Shown here one piece after another: positions 1-8,682 of a stretch of 64,000 nt of DNA. Source of the stretch: Agreia sp. PsM10 (lineage in GTDB: Bacteria; Actinomycetota; Actinomycetes; Actinomycetales; Microbacteriaceae). The notes under the pieces are model-generated. The model saw only the letters and a program-made list of their open reading frames with translations, did no database searches and was not told the DNA's origin. The translations under genes and the position numbers were made by a program. Position 1 is the stretch's first letter. Every line of letters starts with the position of its first letter. The DNA lies in NCBI RefSeq assembly GCF_030433855.1, contig NZ_JARUXC010000008.1, forward strand, positions 94,175 through 158,174. Reading direction: 5' to 3'.

Positions 1-485
1 TCGACGCAGACCTCGGTGAGGGCGATGGCCCAGCCCTGGTCGCGGATGCCGACGATGGACTTCATCAGAGCGACGAGATCGGCCGCGGCGAGGTTGTGGC
101 CGCGGATCTCGAGGACCATCGGTCGCGCGCGAGCCGTGTCGTCGAGGGCCAGCGCGTGGATCGTCGCCGGCTCCGCGTGGAAGAAGAGGCTCCGAGGCAA
201 TGACAGGCCCGCTCGCTCCGCCGTCTCCATCGCGTCGATTCGGCCGGCGTTGTCGACCTCGACGAGTCGGTCGCTGTCGGTCGCCGCCGCTCGCAGCGCA
301 CCGGGCGACTCGAGCGGAGATCCGGGAGGGCCGTGGACGGCCGTGCCGTAGGCGATGACCGACATGGAGTCGAGATCGAAGATCGGCTCGAAGCTCGTTC
401 GGAGGAGGCCGGTGGCGAGGAGGCGGTCGAGTTCGACGCTCGCCGCCAAGGGCGCTGCGGTGCCTGATCGTTTGGACGAATTCAC
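1..485 (-). CDS. Degenerate EAL-domain protein (partial, C-terminus off window)
   Basis: The minus-strand frame reads like the N-terminal part of an EAL (cyclic-di-GMP phosphodiesterase) fold. It contains a stretch LLRTSFEPIFDLDSM that matches the family's opening FQPIVDL segment, and later VLEIRG and GWAIALTE that match the LEITE and GxxIALDDFG blocks. The position of the EAL signature reads IAYGTAVHG, so the catalytic Glu appears lost, and the DDFG-like site reads TEVCV. I therefore infer a non-catalytic sensor or binding protein, not an active phosphodiesterase. The gene runs off the left edge. The start is uncertain: GTG at 485 or GTG at 503, neither with a convincing ribosome binding site. 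Confidence 0.55.
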   Translation of the reverse strand, partial: MNSSKRSGTAAPLAASVELDRLLATGLLRTSFEPIFDLDSMSVIAYGTAVHGPPGSPLESPGALRAAATDSDRLVEVDNAGRIDAMETAERAGLSLPRSLFFHAEPATIHALALDDTARARPMVLEIRGHNLAAADLVALMKSIVGIRDQGWAIALTEVCV

Positions 486-605
486 GGGTCTCAAGCATTG
501 CACCGTTCACCCGGCGATGCACACTGAATGGCAGCCCCTGTTCGGGGTACAGATTCGGGCGATCCCGCGCAGCACACCGGGCGCCGCTGTGGCATCGTTG
601 CCCGT

Positions 606-1580
606 GTGACCACGACACCCGCGACAGAACCCCCGACCGAACAGAAGCAGGACAGCACCCTCACCGTGCTGATCGCCTTCGGCGCCAACGCGCTGGTGGC
701 CGTGGCCAAGACGATCGCGGCAGTGCTCACGGGCTCCGCCTCGATGGTCGCCGAGTCGGCGCACTCCTGGGCCGACACGGGCAACGAGGTGTTCCTGTTC
801 ATCGCCGAGCGACGCTCCGACCGCATGCGCGATGAGGACCACCCGCGCGGCTACGGCAAGGAGGCGTACGTCTGGTCGCTGTTCGCGGCATTCGGACTCT
901 TCACCGTGGGCGCCGTCGTCTCGGTGATGCACGGCGTGCAGCAGCTCTTCGAGCCCGAGCGCGACGCCGACTACACCATCAACTACATCGTTCTGGGCGT
1001 GGCCCTGGTGCTGGAGGGGATCTCGTTCCTCCAGGCACTGCGGCAGGCGCGCACCGCCGCGATGCGACGGAGGGTGGGCACGCTGCACCATGTGCTCGAT
1101 ACGTCGAACACCACCCTCCGGGCCGTGTTCTTCGAAGACGCGGCGGCGCTCGCGGGCCTCGTCATCGCGTTCCTCGGGGTCCTTCTGCACCAGCTCACCG
1201 GCAACGCGGTCTACGACGCGGCCGGGTCGATTCTGGTGGGACTGCTGCTCGGTGTCGTCGCGTTGGTGCTGATCGACCGCAACCGCCGCTTTCTCGTGGG
1301 TCAGGTCGCCGACGACGAGATCGAGAAGATCGTTCTCACCGCACTGCTCGCCGCTCCCGAGGTGGAGCGGGTGACCTACCTGCACCTCGAGTTCGTCGGC
1401 CCCGAGGAGTTCTACCTCGTGGCCGCCGTCGACCTCGTGGGCAATGACCGGGAGCGGGATGTGGCCGAGGACCTGCGGCTGGCCGCGCTCGAGATCGAGA
1501 AGAGTCCGTACATCACCGAGGCGGTGCTGACACTGTCTCTTGCGGGCGAGGCGTCATTGCCGGCGCCCGGGCAGGCCTAG
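606..1580 (+). CDS. Cation diffusion facilitator (CDF) family metal transporter
   Basis: Predicted inner-membrane divalent-cation/proton antiporter of 324 residues, the usual CDF length. An N-terminal six-helix membrane domain includes the family signature GSASMVAESAHSWADTGN. H53 and D57 form the HxxxD pair expected at the transport site in TM2, and FEDAAALAG matches the TM5 motif. The C-terminal part after the RNRRFLVG segment is the soluble cytoplasmic domain, with the typical VERVTYLHLEF strand. The metal cannot be told from sequence. GTG at 606 is chosen because it starts the conserved protein. The frame is open further upstream to 528 but that extension is low-complexity. No operon partner. 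Confidence 0.85.
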   Translation: MTTTPATEPPTEQKQDSTLTVLIAFGANALVAVAKTIAAVLTGSASMVAESAHSWADTGNEVFLFIAERRSDRMRDEDHPRGYGKEAYVWSLFAAFGLFTVGAVVSVMHGVQQLFEPERDADYTINYIVLGVALVLEGISFLQALRQARTAAMRRRVGTLHHVLDTSNTTLRAVFFEDAAALAGLVIAFLGVLLHQLTGNAVYDAAGSILVGLLLGVVALVLIDRNRRFLVGQVADDEIEKIVLTALLAAPEVERVTYLHLEFVGPEEFYLVAAVDLVGNDRERDVAEDLRLAALEIEKSPYITEAVLTLSLAGEASLPAPGQA

Positions 1581-1618
1581 CCGCAGGCATCCTGCGCGCC
1601 GGGCCATCGGCATCCGGC

Positions 1619-2422
1619 TCACTGGCCCAGCGACTGCTGACGGAGCCAGACGAGGATCTCGGTGGCGAGCTGGTTCCAGCCGTGGTCGATCGTGAGGGAG
1701 TGGCCGCGGTCGGAGAAGGTGATGAGCTCGGTCACGGCGTTCGAGTTGCGGTACTGGGCGAGCGTCGCGTCGACGACGGTCTCGGGCACCGTGTGGTCCT
1801 GGCCGCCGGCGATGAGCAGCAGGGGTGCGCGGTCGTCGTTGTCTGTGGCGACCTTCGCCTCGGAGTGCAGCGTGAAGTTCGCGACCGCGGCCTGGAAGAG
1901 GGGCTTCGCGGGCGAGGGGATGTTCCACGCGTTCCAGAGCGCCGACGACTCCTCCTCGGGGAGGGCGTTGCCGAAGCCGAAGCGCCATTGCTCCTCGGTG
2001 AGCGATACGGCCTTGTGCAGGTTGCCCGGGTTGCCGAGCACGGGGAGCGAAGACCGCAGCTGATTGAGGGGAAGTGGGAGCACTCCCTTGATCTGCGCCG
2101 GGTCGATGGCCACGCCCGCGGCGCCGTAGCCCTGGCCCAGCAGCTTCTCGACGATGAGCCCGCCGAACGAGTGCCCGATGAGGATGGGCTGCACGTCGAA
2201 CGAATCGACGATGCCCTGGAAATGCCCGACGACGTCGTCGATGCCCTTGTCGGCCGCGTCGTCGGGGTGAGCGCGCGAGTTCTCGACGGTGTCGTGCTCG
2301 CCGGGCCAGAGCGGGGCCACGGCCGTGTAGCCCTCGTTCTCGAACAGGTCGATCCAGGGCTGCCAACTGGATGCGTGCACCCACAGGCCATGGATGAAGA
2401 CGACGGGCTGGGGTGCAGACAT
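1619..2422 (-). CDS. Alpha/beta-fold hydrolase
   Basis: A 267-residue cytosolic hydrolase. The oxyanion-hole region is VVFIHGLWVH (about residues 7-16), the nucleophile elbow is GHSFGG with Ser85, the acid is likely the Asp in AGGQDHTVPE, and the catalytic His lies in FSDRGHS near the C-terminus. This is a complete triad for an esterase or lipase-like enzyme; the substrate is unknown. The ATG at 2422 is preceded by AGGAAAT at suitable spacing. The frame stays open upstream to 2914, but that part translates repetitive intergenic DNA and is rejected as coding. It stands alone, converging on the CDF transporter with a 38-bp gap. Confidence 0.8.
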   Translation of the reverse strand: MSAPQPVVFIHGLWVHASSWQPWIDLFENEGYTAVAPLWPGEHDTVENSRAHPDDAADKGIDDVVGHFQGIVDSFDVQPILIGHSFGGLIVEKLLGQGYGAAGVAIDPAQIKGVLPLPLNQLRSSLPVLGNPGNLHKAVSLTEEQWRFGFGNALPEEESSALWNAWNIPSPAKPLFQAAVANFTLHSEAKVATDNDDRAPLLLIAGGQDHTVPETVVDATLAQYRNSNAVTELITFSDRGHSLTIDHGWNQLATEILVWLRQQSLGQ

Positions 2423-2528
2423 AAGAGATTTCCTTTCGATGGATCGGAAAAGCACTGTGTGCACCACCATAGATCCGCACCTGCGGCCGTGTCGCGCTTT
2501 CGGCCGCGATCGGTGGCGGGGAGCGGCG

Positions 2529-2589
2529 CGCGGAGCCCCGTTGCGCGGAGCTCCGTTCCGCGGAGCCCCGTTCCGCGGAGCCCCGTTCC
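2529..2589. repeat. 15-bp tandem repeat, about four copies
   Basis: About four direct copies of a 15-bp unit of the form GCGGAGCCCCGTTCC, with single-base differences between copies. It lies in the 590-bp gene-free stretch between the divergent hydrolase (2422) and HNH gene (3014). The rest of that stretch is REP-like repeats and a short AT-richer piece near 2920-3000 that probably holds the HNH promoter. Confidence 0.7.
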
Positions 2590-2680
2590 CTGAGCCTGTC
2601 GAACCGTGAGCCTGCCGTTCCCTGAGCCTGTCGAAGGGCGGCCTCTCGAAGCACAAGCCTCCCCGCCTGCCCCCCATGCG

Positions 2681-2727
2681 CCGGTCGAGTAGCGCTCGCG
2701 AGGAACGAGCAGCGCGTATCGAGGCCA
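2681..2727. repeat. 47-bp interspersed repeat, copy 1
   Basis: Identical over 47 bp to the copy at 2795-2841. It begins GGTCGAGTAG, has an internal stem (GCGCTCG with CGAGCAGCGC) and ends TATCGAGGCC. The ends are imperfectly inverted, suggesting a foldable REP-type element rather than coding DNA. Confidence 0.75.
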
Positions 2728-2794
2728 GCCGTGCCCTGAGCCAGCCGTTCCCTGAGCCTGTCGAAGGGCCTGCCGGTCCGCCTTGCCCTGTGCG

Positions 2795-2841
2795 CCGGTC
2801 GAGTAGCGCTCGCGAGGAACGAGCAGCGCGTATCGAGGCCA
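2795..2841. repeat. 47-bp interspersed repeat, copy 2
   Basis: Exact second copy of the element at 2681-2727, in the same orientation and also followed by a CCCTGAGCCTGTCGAAGGG-type repeat. Confidence 0.75.
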
Positions 2842-3013
2842 CCCGTTCCCTGAGCGAGCCGTTCCCTGAGCCTGTCGAAGGGGCCCTAGGGCTCGACGCC
2901 CTCTTCTCCTCCACAACGGTAATTCAGGCTGCGTTATCCACAGCTATATCACCTGATCAAGCGTCGAATGCTCCTGCTGACCCGATGTCGGTGGTTACTG
3001 TTTGACTTCTCGT

Positions 3014-4579
3014 ATGGACCTCCTCGACGCATCCCTCGGCGATATTGCCGCGCGTCTCCGGCAGCTCCTCGACGAGAACCGCGTAGCCCTTGCTTCAGGT
3101 TCCGGGTCTCCTGCAGATTCCGGTGATGCCCTGCTCGCAGCGGCCCATCAGTGGGAGGCCATCGGTCGCGCCAGTGACGCTGCCCGTACCTGGGTGGCGG
3201 CGGAGGTCGCGCACGAGTCCCGCCGTGAACTCGACACCGCGGGGCTCGCGTACCGTCATGGGTTCGGGTCGGCGAGAAAGCTCCTTGCTGCGACCACGAA
3301 CGTCTCGGAGCGCACCGCGGCGACCCGTATCAGCCTGGGCCAGCGGTTGCGGTCGTCGGTGTCTCTGTCGGGAACGCCGAATCCGAGTTTCTTCCCGCAG
3401 GTCGAGGCGGCGTTCTTCGCCGGTCGGGTCGGCGTGGATTCGGCAGCGGTGATCTGCCGCACCCTGTCCGAGGTGGTGAATCGCACCGGCTGGTCGGATG
3501 CCACGGATCAGGCGGAACGGCACCTCGTCGCCGCAGCGATGGCCACCATTACCGACCCGGATGCCGATGCCGTTGGCGAAGGGGATGCATGGTCGAGGGC
3601 ACCGAGGCGGTACACGGTCGAGGAGATCGGCCGGCTCGCGATCCGCATCCGGGAACACCTCGACCCCGACGGTGCCGAACCCCGCGACGCCGTGAAACAG
3701 TCCCTGCGCGGGTTCAGCTACCCGAAGGTCGGCGCCGACGGCATGGCGAGAGGCCGGTACGCTCTCCCGCCCCTGCAACTGGGCGTGTTCCTGGCCGCGG
3801 TCGACTCGATCCTCAGCCCACGCACCCCCGATGCACCGAACCCGGCAGACTCAGCAGCGGCCGACCCCGACCACGGCGCTACCGACATCGCCGGGGACCA
3901 GACCAATGGCCTCCTGACGATCGACGACCGCTCTCCACGCGAACCCGCACCGCAAGGAGACACTTCAGACGACCACACCGTGATCGATGCGCGCACGGCG
4001 GAGCAGAAGCTCCTCGACGCGGTCATGACCCTCATCGAGCTGGCCGCGACGTCGCCGACCGCGTCGCTGCTGAACGGGGCGGCACCGACCGTGAACGTGC
4101 ACGTCACCCTCGACGACCTCCAAACCGGGCACGGAGCCGCGTGGATCGACGGCAGCACCGAACCCATCCCCATCAGCACCGTCGACCACCTCCGCTGCCA
4201 CGGCGGCACCATCACCACCCTCTTCGGCAAGCACGGCGAGATCCTGCACCACGGCAAAACGAAACGTCTCGCCACCCGCAGGCAACGCAGAGCCCTCGCC
4301 GCCCGCGACGGCGGATGCGTCATCCCCGGCTGTGCCGCACCACCCTCACGGTGTCAGGCGCACCACGTGACCCCGTGGGTGAGTGAGAACTATCCGCCCG
4401 GACGGACCGACATCGATAATTTGGTGTTGCTGTGTCCGTTCCACCACACCACCATCCACACCTCGGCATGGCAACTCGTCATGATCCACGGCAGACCGCA
4501 CGTCAAACCACCCAGCTGGCAAGACCCGCACCGAACACCAAGGCCCGCCGGACAGCGACGAACAGGCAGACCCTGGTGA
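3014..4579 (+). CDS. DUF222 / HNH endonuclease domain protein (13E12-repeat type)
   Basis: A 521-residue protein of the family present in many copies in Actinobacteria. The N-terminal two-thirds is the helical DUF222 region, with an acidic, Pro/Asp-rich linker around residues 270-330. The C-terminal HNH zinc-type nuclease fold shows CVIPGC, then QAHHVTPW, then NLVLLCPFHH, supplying the two Cys pairs and the His-Asn-His core. The biological role is unknown; the family is often found with mobile or repeated DNA. Start is ATG 3014 (MDLLDAS); an in-frame TTG at 3002 is possible and neither has a clear ribosome binding site. The gene is flanked on both sides by repeat clusters. Confidence 0.85.
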   Translation: MDLLDASLGDIAARLRQLLDENRVALASGSGSPADSGDALLAAAHQWEAIGRASDAARTWVAAEVAHESRRELDTAGLAYRHGFGSARKLLAATTNVSERTAATRISLGQRLRSSVSLSGTPNPSFFPQVEAAFFAGRVGVDSAAVICRTLSEVVNRTGWSDATDQAERHLVAAAMATITDPDADAVGEGDAWSRAPRRYTVEEIGRLAIRIREHLDPDGAEPRDAVKQSLRGFSYPKVGADGMARGRYALPPLQLGVFLAAVDSILSPRTPDAPNPADSAAADPDHGATDIAGDQTNGLLTIDDRSPREPAPQGDTSDDHTVIDARTAEQKLLDAVMTLIELAATSPTASLLNGAAPTVNVHVTLDDLQTGHGAAWIDGSTEPIPISTVDHLRCHGGTITTLFGKHGEILHHGKTKRLATRRQRRALAARDGGCVIPGCAAPPSRCQAHHVTPWVSENYPPGRTDIDNLVLLCPFHHTTIHTSAWQLVMIHGRPHVKPPSWQDPHRTPRPAGQRRTGRPW

Positions 4580-4582
4580 ACC

Positions 4583-4800
4583 CGGCGACCCCGTTCATCG
4601 AGCAGGTCGAGACGCGAGTGCCCTTCGACACCCCGTTTGCCGAGCCTGCCGAGACGCGAGTGCCCTTCGATACGCGTTCGTCGAGCCGGTCGAGACGACT
4701 GCCCTTCGACACCCCGCTCGGCGAGCCTGTCGAGACGCGACCCCATCGACACCCCGTTCGCCGCGCCTGTCGAGACGCGACGCCCTTCGGCAGGCTCAGA
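4583..4800. repeat. Degenerate ~40-bp direct repeats (about five units)
   Basis: Downstream of the HNH gene, about five imperfect units follow one another. Each reads like CCCTTCGACACCCCGTT, then a variable GCCGAGCCTG part, then TCGAGACGCGA. The last unit ends in an inverted copy of the REP-like element (CTTCGGCAGGCTCAG). The stretch 4580-4809 has no credible gene. Confidence 0.65.
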
Positions 4801-4809
4801 AACGAGGTG

Positions 4810-6033
4810 TTACTGCGCCTCGAAGTAGAACTTCGTTCCGTCGAGGCTCGACACGACCCACAGGCCCTGCTCGACCCCGGTGGTCGGGATCGCGACCGCG
4901 ATGTTGCCCGATGCGGATGCGCCGGGAGCGAGCTCCGTGACCGCATCGATACCGCCGGGTGCGATGGCGATGGCGTCGTACTGGTTGTACATGGTGCCAT
5001 CGGCCGCCTCGAAGCCCACCTGCACATAGGCGGGGTAGCCGGTCTCCGATCCGACGTACGTCGTGGTGATGGGCAGCAAGGCGAACGAAGTTCCGGCGGG
5101 CGCGGTGTCGCTGAAGGAGTTCTCTGCGGCGACCGCTGCATCGGCGTTCAGAGTGGGGGCGTTCACCGTGACCTGCCAGGTCGGCTCGCCCAGCTGCGAG
5201 AGCTCGATGCTCGAACCGAGGGGAGCCGGGTTCTCGCGCGATCCGACATCCCCGGCCACGGGTGCACCCTGCTCGCCCGTCGACGTGTCGTCGCCCGGTT
5301 CGATGGGCTCCGAGGTCGCAGACGGGGAGCTGCTCGCAATGGCCTCATCGACGGTGTCGAAGAACAGGTTGGTGTACGCGATCGACAGAACGATCGAGAG
5401 GATCAGCGCGAGCAGCGACACAGCGCTGCCCACGATGGCGAGCGTCTTCTTGCGCCCCTTGAGGAAGATCGCGATGACACCGAGCACCAGACCGACGAAC
5501 GCGAAGAACCCGGTGATGTAGTTGATGAACGGAATGAACGACCCGAGGAGCGCGACGCTTCCGATGATCACCGCCGTGAGAGCGAGGCCGCCCGGCCCCT
5601 TCTTCGGGCTGATCGTTCCCGGTGCGTAGGGCGCGGCCGGGTACTGGGCCGACGCGTACTGTCCGGATGGGTACTGTCCAGACGGGTACTGGCTTGTCGG
5701 CGGGTAGTTCTGCGACTGAGGGGGCGGAGTTCCGTAGTCGCTGACCGGAGGAGTGCCGCCGTATGCGGGCGGAGTGGTCGGGGCGCTGCTGTAAGAGGGC
5801 GGTGCCGGCGGTGCCGGCGGTGCCGGCGGTGCCGGCGGTGCCGGTGGTGCCGGCGAACTCGGCGGAACGGGAGGTGCTGGCGGGGGAGGAGTAGACGAGA
5901 ACTGCGGTTCAGACGCGCCTGCCGAGGCCTCTGGCAATGCAGATGCCTCTGGCGGTGCAGCAGCCTCAGGCGACGCGGGAGTCTTCGGATCCTCGGGGAC
6001 GCCGGGGAAAGCAGGAGGCTGTGAGTCTGGCAT
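4810..6033 (-). CDS. Proline-rich membrane protein with DUF4190-like core
   Basis: A 407-residue protein. Residues ~1-140 are a Pro/Ala/Ser/Tyr-rich tail with an APP tract encoded by 9-bp DNA repeats and short YPSGQ-type repeats. About residues 145-220 hold three or four hydrophobic helices of the small DUF4190-like membrane type, including LGVIAIFLKGRKKTLAIVG. An extracytoplasmic Ser/Thr/Asp-rich linker follows, then a ~150-residue beta-rich domain resembling DUF4352-like immunoglobulin-type folds. Probably a cell-envelope protein; no specific function can be assigned. It stands alone and is divergent from no nearby gene. Confidence 0.7.
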   Translation of the reverse strand: MPDSQPPAFPGVPEDPKTPASPEAAAPPEASALPEASAGASEPQFSSTPPPPAPPVPPSSPAPPAPPAPPAPPAPPAPPSYSSAPTTPPAYGGTPPVSDYGTPPPQSQNYPPTSQYPSGQYPSGQYASAQYPAAPYAPGTISPKKGPGGLALTAVIIGSVALLGSFIPFINYITGFFAFVGLVLGVIAIFLKGRKKTLAIVGSAVSLLALILSIVLSIAYTNLFFDTVDEAIASSSPSATSEPIEPGDDTSTGEQGAPVAGDVGSRENPAPLGSSIELSQLGEPTWQVTVNAPTLNADAAVAAENSFSDTAPAGTSFALLPITTTYVGSETGYPAYVQVGFEAADGTMYNQYDAIAIAPGGIDAVTELAPGASASGNIAVAIPTTGVEQGLWVVSSLDGTKFYFEAQ

Positions 6034-6117
6034 GTTCCGAGTGTGGCAGACGGCCCGTGCGGCGCAACACCCTCTTCCGAGGGCCCGGGATCGCGCGAGA
6101 GGCTCGTGATCGACGCG

Positions 6118-7326
6118 TCAGCGCGGCAGCTCTCCGGAGACGACCTCGCCCTTCGAGACCACGGCCACGATGTTGGCGGTGTCGAGATCCGACAGACTCT
6201 GCCAGGGCCGACCGCGCATCACGACGAAGTCGGCGAGCTGGCCGGCGGCGATACGTCCGAGCTTCTGCTCGAGCCTCAACGCGCGACTCGCCCGCGACGT
6301 GGCCGCCTGCAGCGCCCGCTCAGGAGTCCACCCGAAGACGCGCGCCATCAGCCGCACCTCCGCCATCTGATCGCCGAACTTCACGTGGTGACCGTTCGCA
6401 TCCGTGCCCAGCACGAAGTCGACCCCGAGGTCGGCGGCCGCCCGCATTCCGGCGTCCCGCTTCTCGACCAGCTGCGCGGCCTTGTCGGCCTGCTCGGACG
6501 AGACGCCGTTCTCGCCGGCGGCGATGCGGTCGTTGATGAGCAGGGTGGGTGCCACGGTGATGCCCGCGGCGGCGATCCGGGATGCCTGCGCCTCGGTCAG
6601 CAGGGTGCCGTGCTCGATCGAGTCGACGCCCTCGTCGATGGCGACCTCGATGCCGTCGGCGGTGTGCGCGTGGGCCGCGACGCGCATACCGAGCGCGTGG
6701 GCCTCGTCGACGATCACGGCGATCTCCGCCCGCGTGTAGTTGCGCCACGAACTCTTGTCGCCCACCGAGAGAACACCGCCGCTCGTGGCGATCTTCACCC
6801 CGTCGGCGCCGGCCCGCGCGAAGTGCCGCACGAGCTGCCGGCACTGGTCGGGGCCGTCGGCCAGCGGCTTGCGCTGCGTGAACGCGGGCGGAATGAACAG
6901 GTCGCCGTGACCGGCGGTCATGCTCACCATGCCGTGGGCCTGCATGCGCGGGCCGGTCACGACGCCCGTGTCGATTGCGCGGCGCATCGAGAACTGGATG
7001 TCGTCGGCCGACAGATCGCGGATCGTCGTCACCCCGCCGCGCATCGCCGTGAGGGCGTTCGACAGGCCGTGCAGCGTCTGCTCCTCGACCCGGGTCATCA
7101 GCGGCCAGGTGAGGAAGTCTGCGGTGCCCGGCCCGGCATAGCCGACGATGTGCACATGCGTGTCGATGAGCCCGGGGATCACGCTGAACTCGGGGGTCTC
7201 CCCATCGGTGGCCGCGGCGGGTTCGTCGAAGACGGCGTCGGCGCCCGATCGAGACCAGCTCAGGGATCGGATGCCCGCATCGGCGGTGCCGTCCCAGAGG
7301 GCCACGGCGGGAAGGTGCTGGTTCAT
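6118..7326 (-). CDS. Metal-dependent amidohydrolase (imidazolonepropionase-like)
   Basis: A 402-residue amidohydrolase-superfamily enzyme with all metal-site residues visible: DTHVH (His57, His59), the carboxylated-lysine site GVKIATSGG (Lys178), AHAH (His219/221), EHG (His239) and LGTDANG (Asp309). It belongs to the imidazolonepropionase/prolidase-like branch of cyclic-amide hydrolases. It is the last gene of the BmpA transporter operon, 45 bp after the second permease. That placement suggests it acts on the imported compound or a ring-opened product of it. The exact substrate is unknown. Confidence 0.8.
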   Translation of the reverse strand: MNQHLPAVALWDGTADAGIRSLSWSRSGADAVFDEPAAATDGETPEFSVIPGLIDTHVHIVGYAGPGTADFLTWPLMTRVEEQTLHGLSNALTAMRGGVTTIRDLSADDIQFSMRRAIDTGVVTGPRMQAHGMVSMTAGHGDLFIPPAFTQRKPLADGPDQCRQLVRHFARAGADGVKIATSGGVLSVGDKSSWRNYTRAEIAVIVDEAHALGMRVAAHAHTADGIEVAIDEGVDSIEHGTLLTEAQASRIAAAGITVAPTLLINDRIAAGENGVSSEQADKAAQLVEKRDAGMRAAADLGVDFVLGTDANGHHVKFGDQMAEVRLMARVFGWTPERALQAATSRASRALRLEQKLGRIAAGQLADFVVMRGRPWQSLSDLDTANIVAVVSKGEVVSGELPR

Positions 7327-7371
7327 GGTGCTCTCTCTTGTGGTGCGGGCGGTTCTGGAAGACGGGCGAGT

Positions 7372-8682
7372 CTAGCTGCGCGAGTTCTTGCGGGGGAAGA
7401 GATGACCGAGCGCGGCCGGCGGTCGCATCGTGGTTCCGGCGACCACGAGCACGGCCAGGGTCACGAGGTAGGGCGCGGCGGTCGGCAGCTCGCTGGGCAG
7501 CGGCACGAACACGAACACCAGCACGAGGGCGATGCCGAGCAGCAGCGGGGCGAGCCCGCCGCGGCGCTTGCCCGCGAACATCCGGCTGAGACCGATCGCC
7601 ACGAAGACGATCGCCAGAATGAAGAGCAGGGCCTTGAACGTCTCCGGCCTGCCGAGCCCGACGGCGTCGCTGAAGCCGAACAGGCTCGACCCCAGGAAGA
7701 CGCCCGACGGCATCCAGTTGCCGAAGATGAGCGTCGCGAGACCGATGAATCCTCTGCCCGCTGTCTGATTCTCGACATAGGCCTGCGAGATGAGGGCCAG
7801 ATAGCCGCCCGCGAATCCGGCGAGACCGCTGCCCACGAGCACCGCCACCCAGCGCGTGCGGTGCACGCTGCCGCCGAGGGCCTGCAGTGCTGCGGGCTGC
7901 TCGCCGGCGGCCCGCCAGCGCAGCCCGAACGGGGTGCGCCACAGGATGTATGCCGTCGCGGGAATGAGGAGCAGTCCGATGATCGCCGCGAGAGAGACGT
8001 CACGCGTGAGCCCGCCCACGATTCCGCCCAGCTGGGTGATCACCGGGATGCCCGATGCCTCCATGGCACGGGTCGCGTCCAGGGTGCCGAATCCTCCCGA
8101 GAGGAAGGGGATGCCGATGTTCGGCAACGAGCCGTCGATGCGCGGTGACCGCGAGATCGTGCCTCCGTCGACCCCGTTGAAGACGATGTCCGACATGAAA
8201 CGGGCGAGCGCCGCGGCGACCACGTTGATCGAGACGCCGACGATGAGCTGGTTGAGTCCCATCTCGATGCAGAGCACGGCCATCAGCAGACCGAAGACGA
8301 GACCGCCCACGATTCCTCCGCCGAGCGCGGCCCATGGCCCCCAGAACCAGCCGAAGATGCCGGCCATCCAGGTGCCGCCGATCATCATGCCCTCGAGGCC
8401 GACGTTGATGATGCCCGCGCGCTCGGAGTACAGGCCGCCGATAGCGACGACCGCGATGGGCACGGTGAGGCGCAGGGCCGAGCCCCAGGTGGATGACGCC
8501 GAGATTCCGGGGGCGTCGGCCACGTACTGCGCCACGACGATCAGCGCGAAACCGAGAAGGCTCCAGCGCAGGGCGGCGCGGAGGGTGCGCCGGCTGGGCG
8601 CGAGCGAGCGCGGAGCGGCGGCGACGGTCTTCGTCGCGCCGTCGACGGTCAGGCCGGCGGCGGCCCCACTGCTGTCGGTCAT
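7372..8682 (-). CDS. Nucleoside-type ABC transporter permease (second subunit)
   Basis: A 436-residue polytopic membrane protein of the BPD_transp_2 family, related to NupQ/YufQ-type nucleoside permeases. Visible family segments are GLYSERAGIINVGLEGMM, MGLNQLIVGVSINVVAAAL, and FIGLATLIFGNWMPSG near the C-terminal third. About ten membrane segments follow a ~45-residue cytoplasmic N-terminus. Its ATG overlaps the stop of the first permease by 4 bp, so translation is probably coupled. Confidence 0.88.
   Translation of the reverse strand: MTDSSGAAAGLTVDGATKTVAAAPRSLAPSRRTLRAALRWSLLGFALIVVAQYVADAPGISASSTWGSALRLTVPIAVVAIGGLYSERAGIINVGLEGMMIGGTWMAGIFGWFWGPWAALGGGIVGGLVFGLLMAVLCIEMGLNQLIVGVSINVVAAALARFMSDIVFNGVDGGTISRSPRIDGSLPNIGIPFLSGGFGTLDATRAMEASGIPVITQLGGIVGGLTRDVSLAAIIGLLLIPATAYILWRTPFGLRWRAAGEQPAALQALGGSVHRTRWVAVLVGSGLAGFAGGYLALISQAYVENQTAGRGFIGLATLIFGNWMPSGVFLGSSLFGFSDAVGLGRPETFKALLFILAIVFVAIGLSRMFAGKRRGGLAPLLLGIALVLVFVFVPLPSELPTAAPYLVTLAVLVVAGTTMRPPAALGHLFPRKNSRS

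Larger units (their letters stand above)
2585..2884. repeat. Cluster of REP-like elements in a roughly 114-bp direct duplication
   Basis: Contains four good copies of the dispersed element GTTCCCTGAGCCTGTCGAAG (near 2585, 2619, 2747 and 2861) plus truncated copies. The block 2679-2771 is repeated as 2793-2884, so a ~93-bp segment was duplicated at ~114-bp spacing. No credible gene lies here. Confidence 0.75.

Noticed and set aside
2585..2884. Upstream repeat cluster considered as an insertion sequence
   Set aside because: No transposase, no terminal inverted repeats with target duplication; the units are REP-like elements found across the window.
2423..2914. N-terminal extension of the alpha/beta hydrolase frame
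   Set aside because: It translates repetitive intergenic DNA; a good ribosome binding site precedes ATG 2422.
4432..6024. Plus-strand open frame overlapping the HNH 3' end and the proline-rich gene
   Set aside because: It runs through repeats and then antisense to a gene with recognisable membrane segments; no domain is seen.
6043..8148. A 701-codon plus-strand open frame opposite the amidohydrolase and permease
   Set aside because: Antisense to genes with clear motifs; the translation is low-complexity Arg/Gly/His/Asp.
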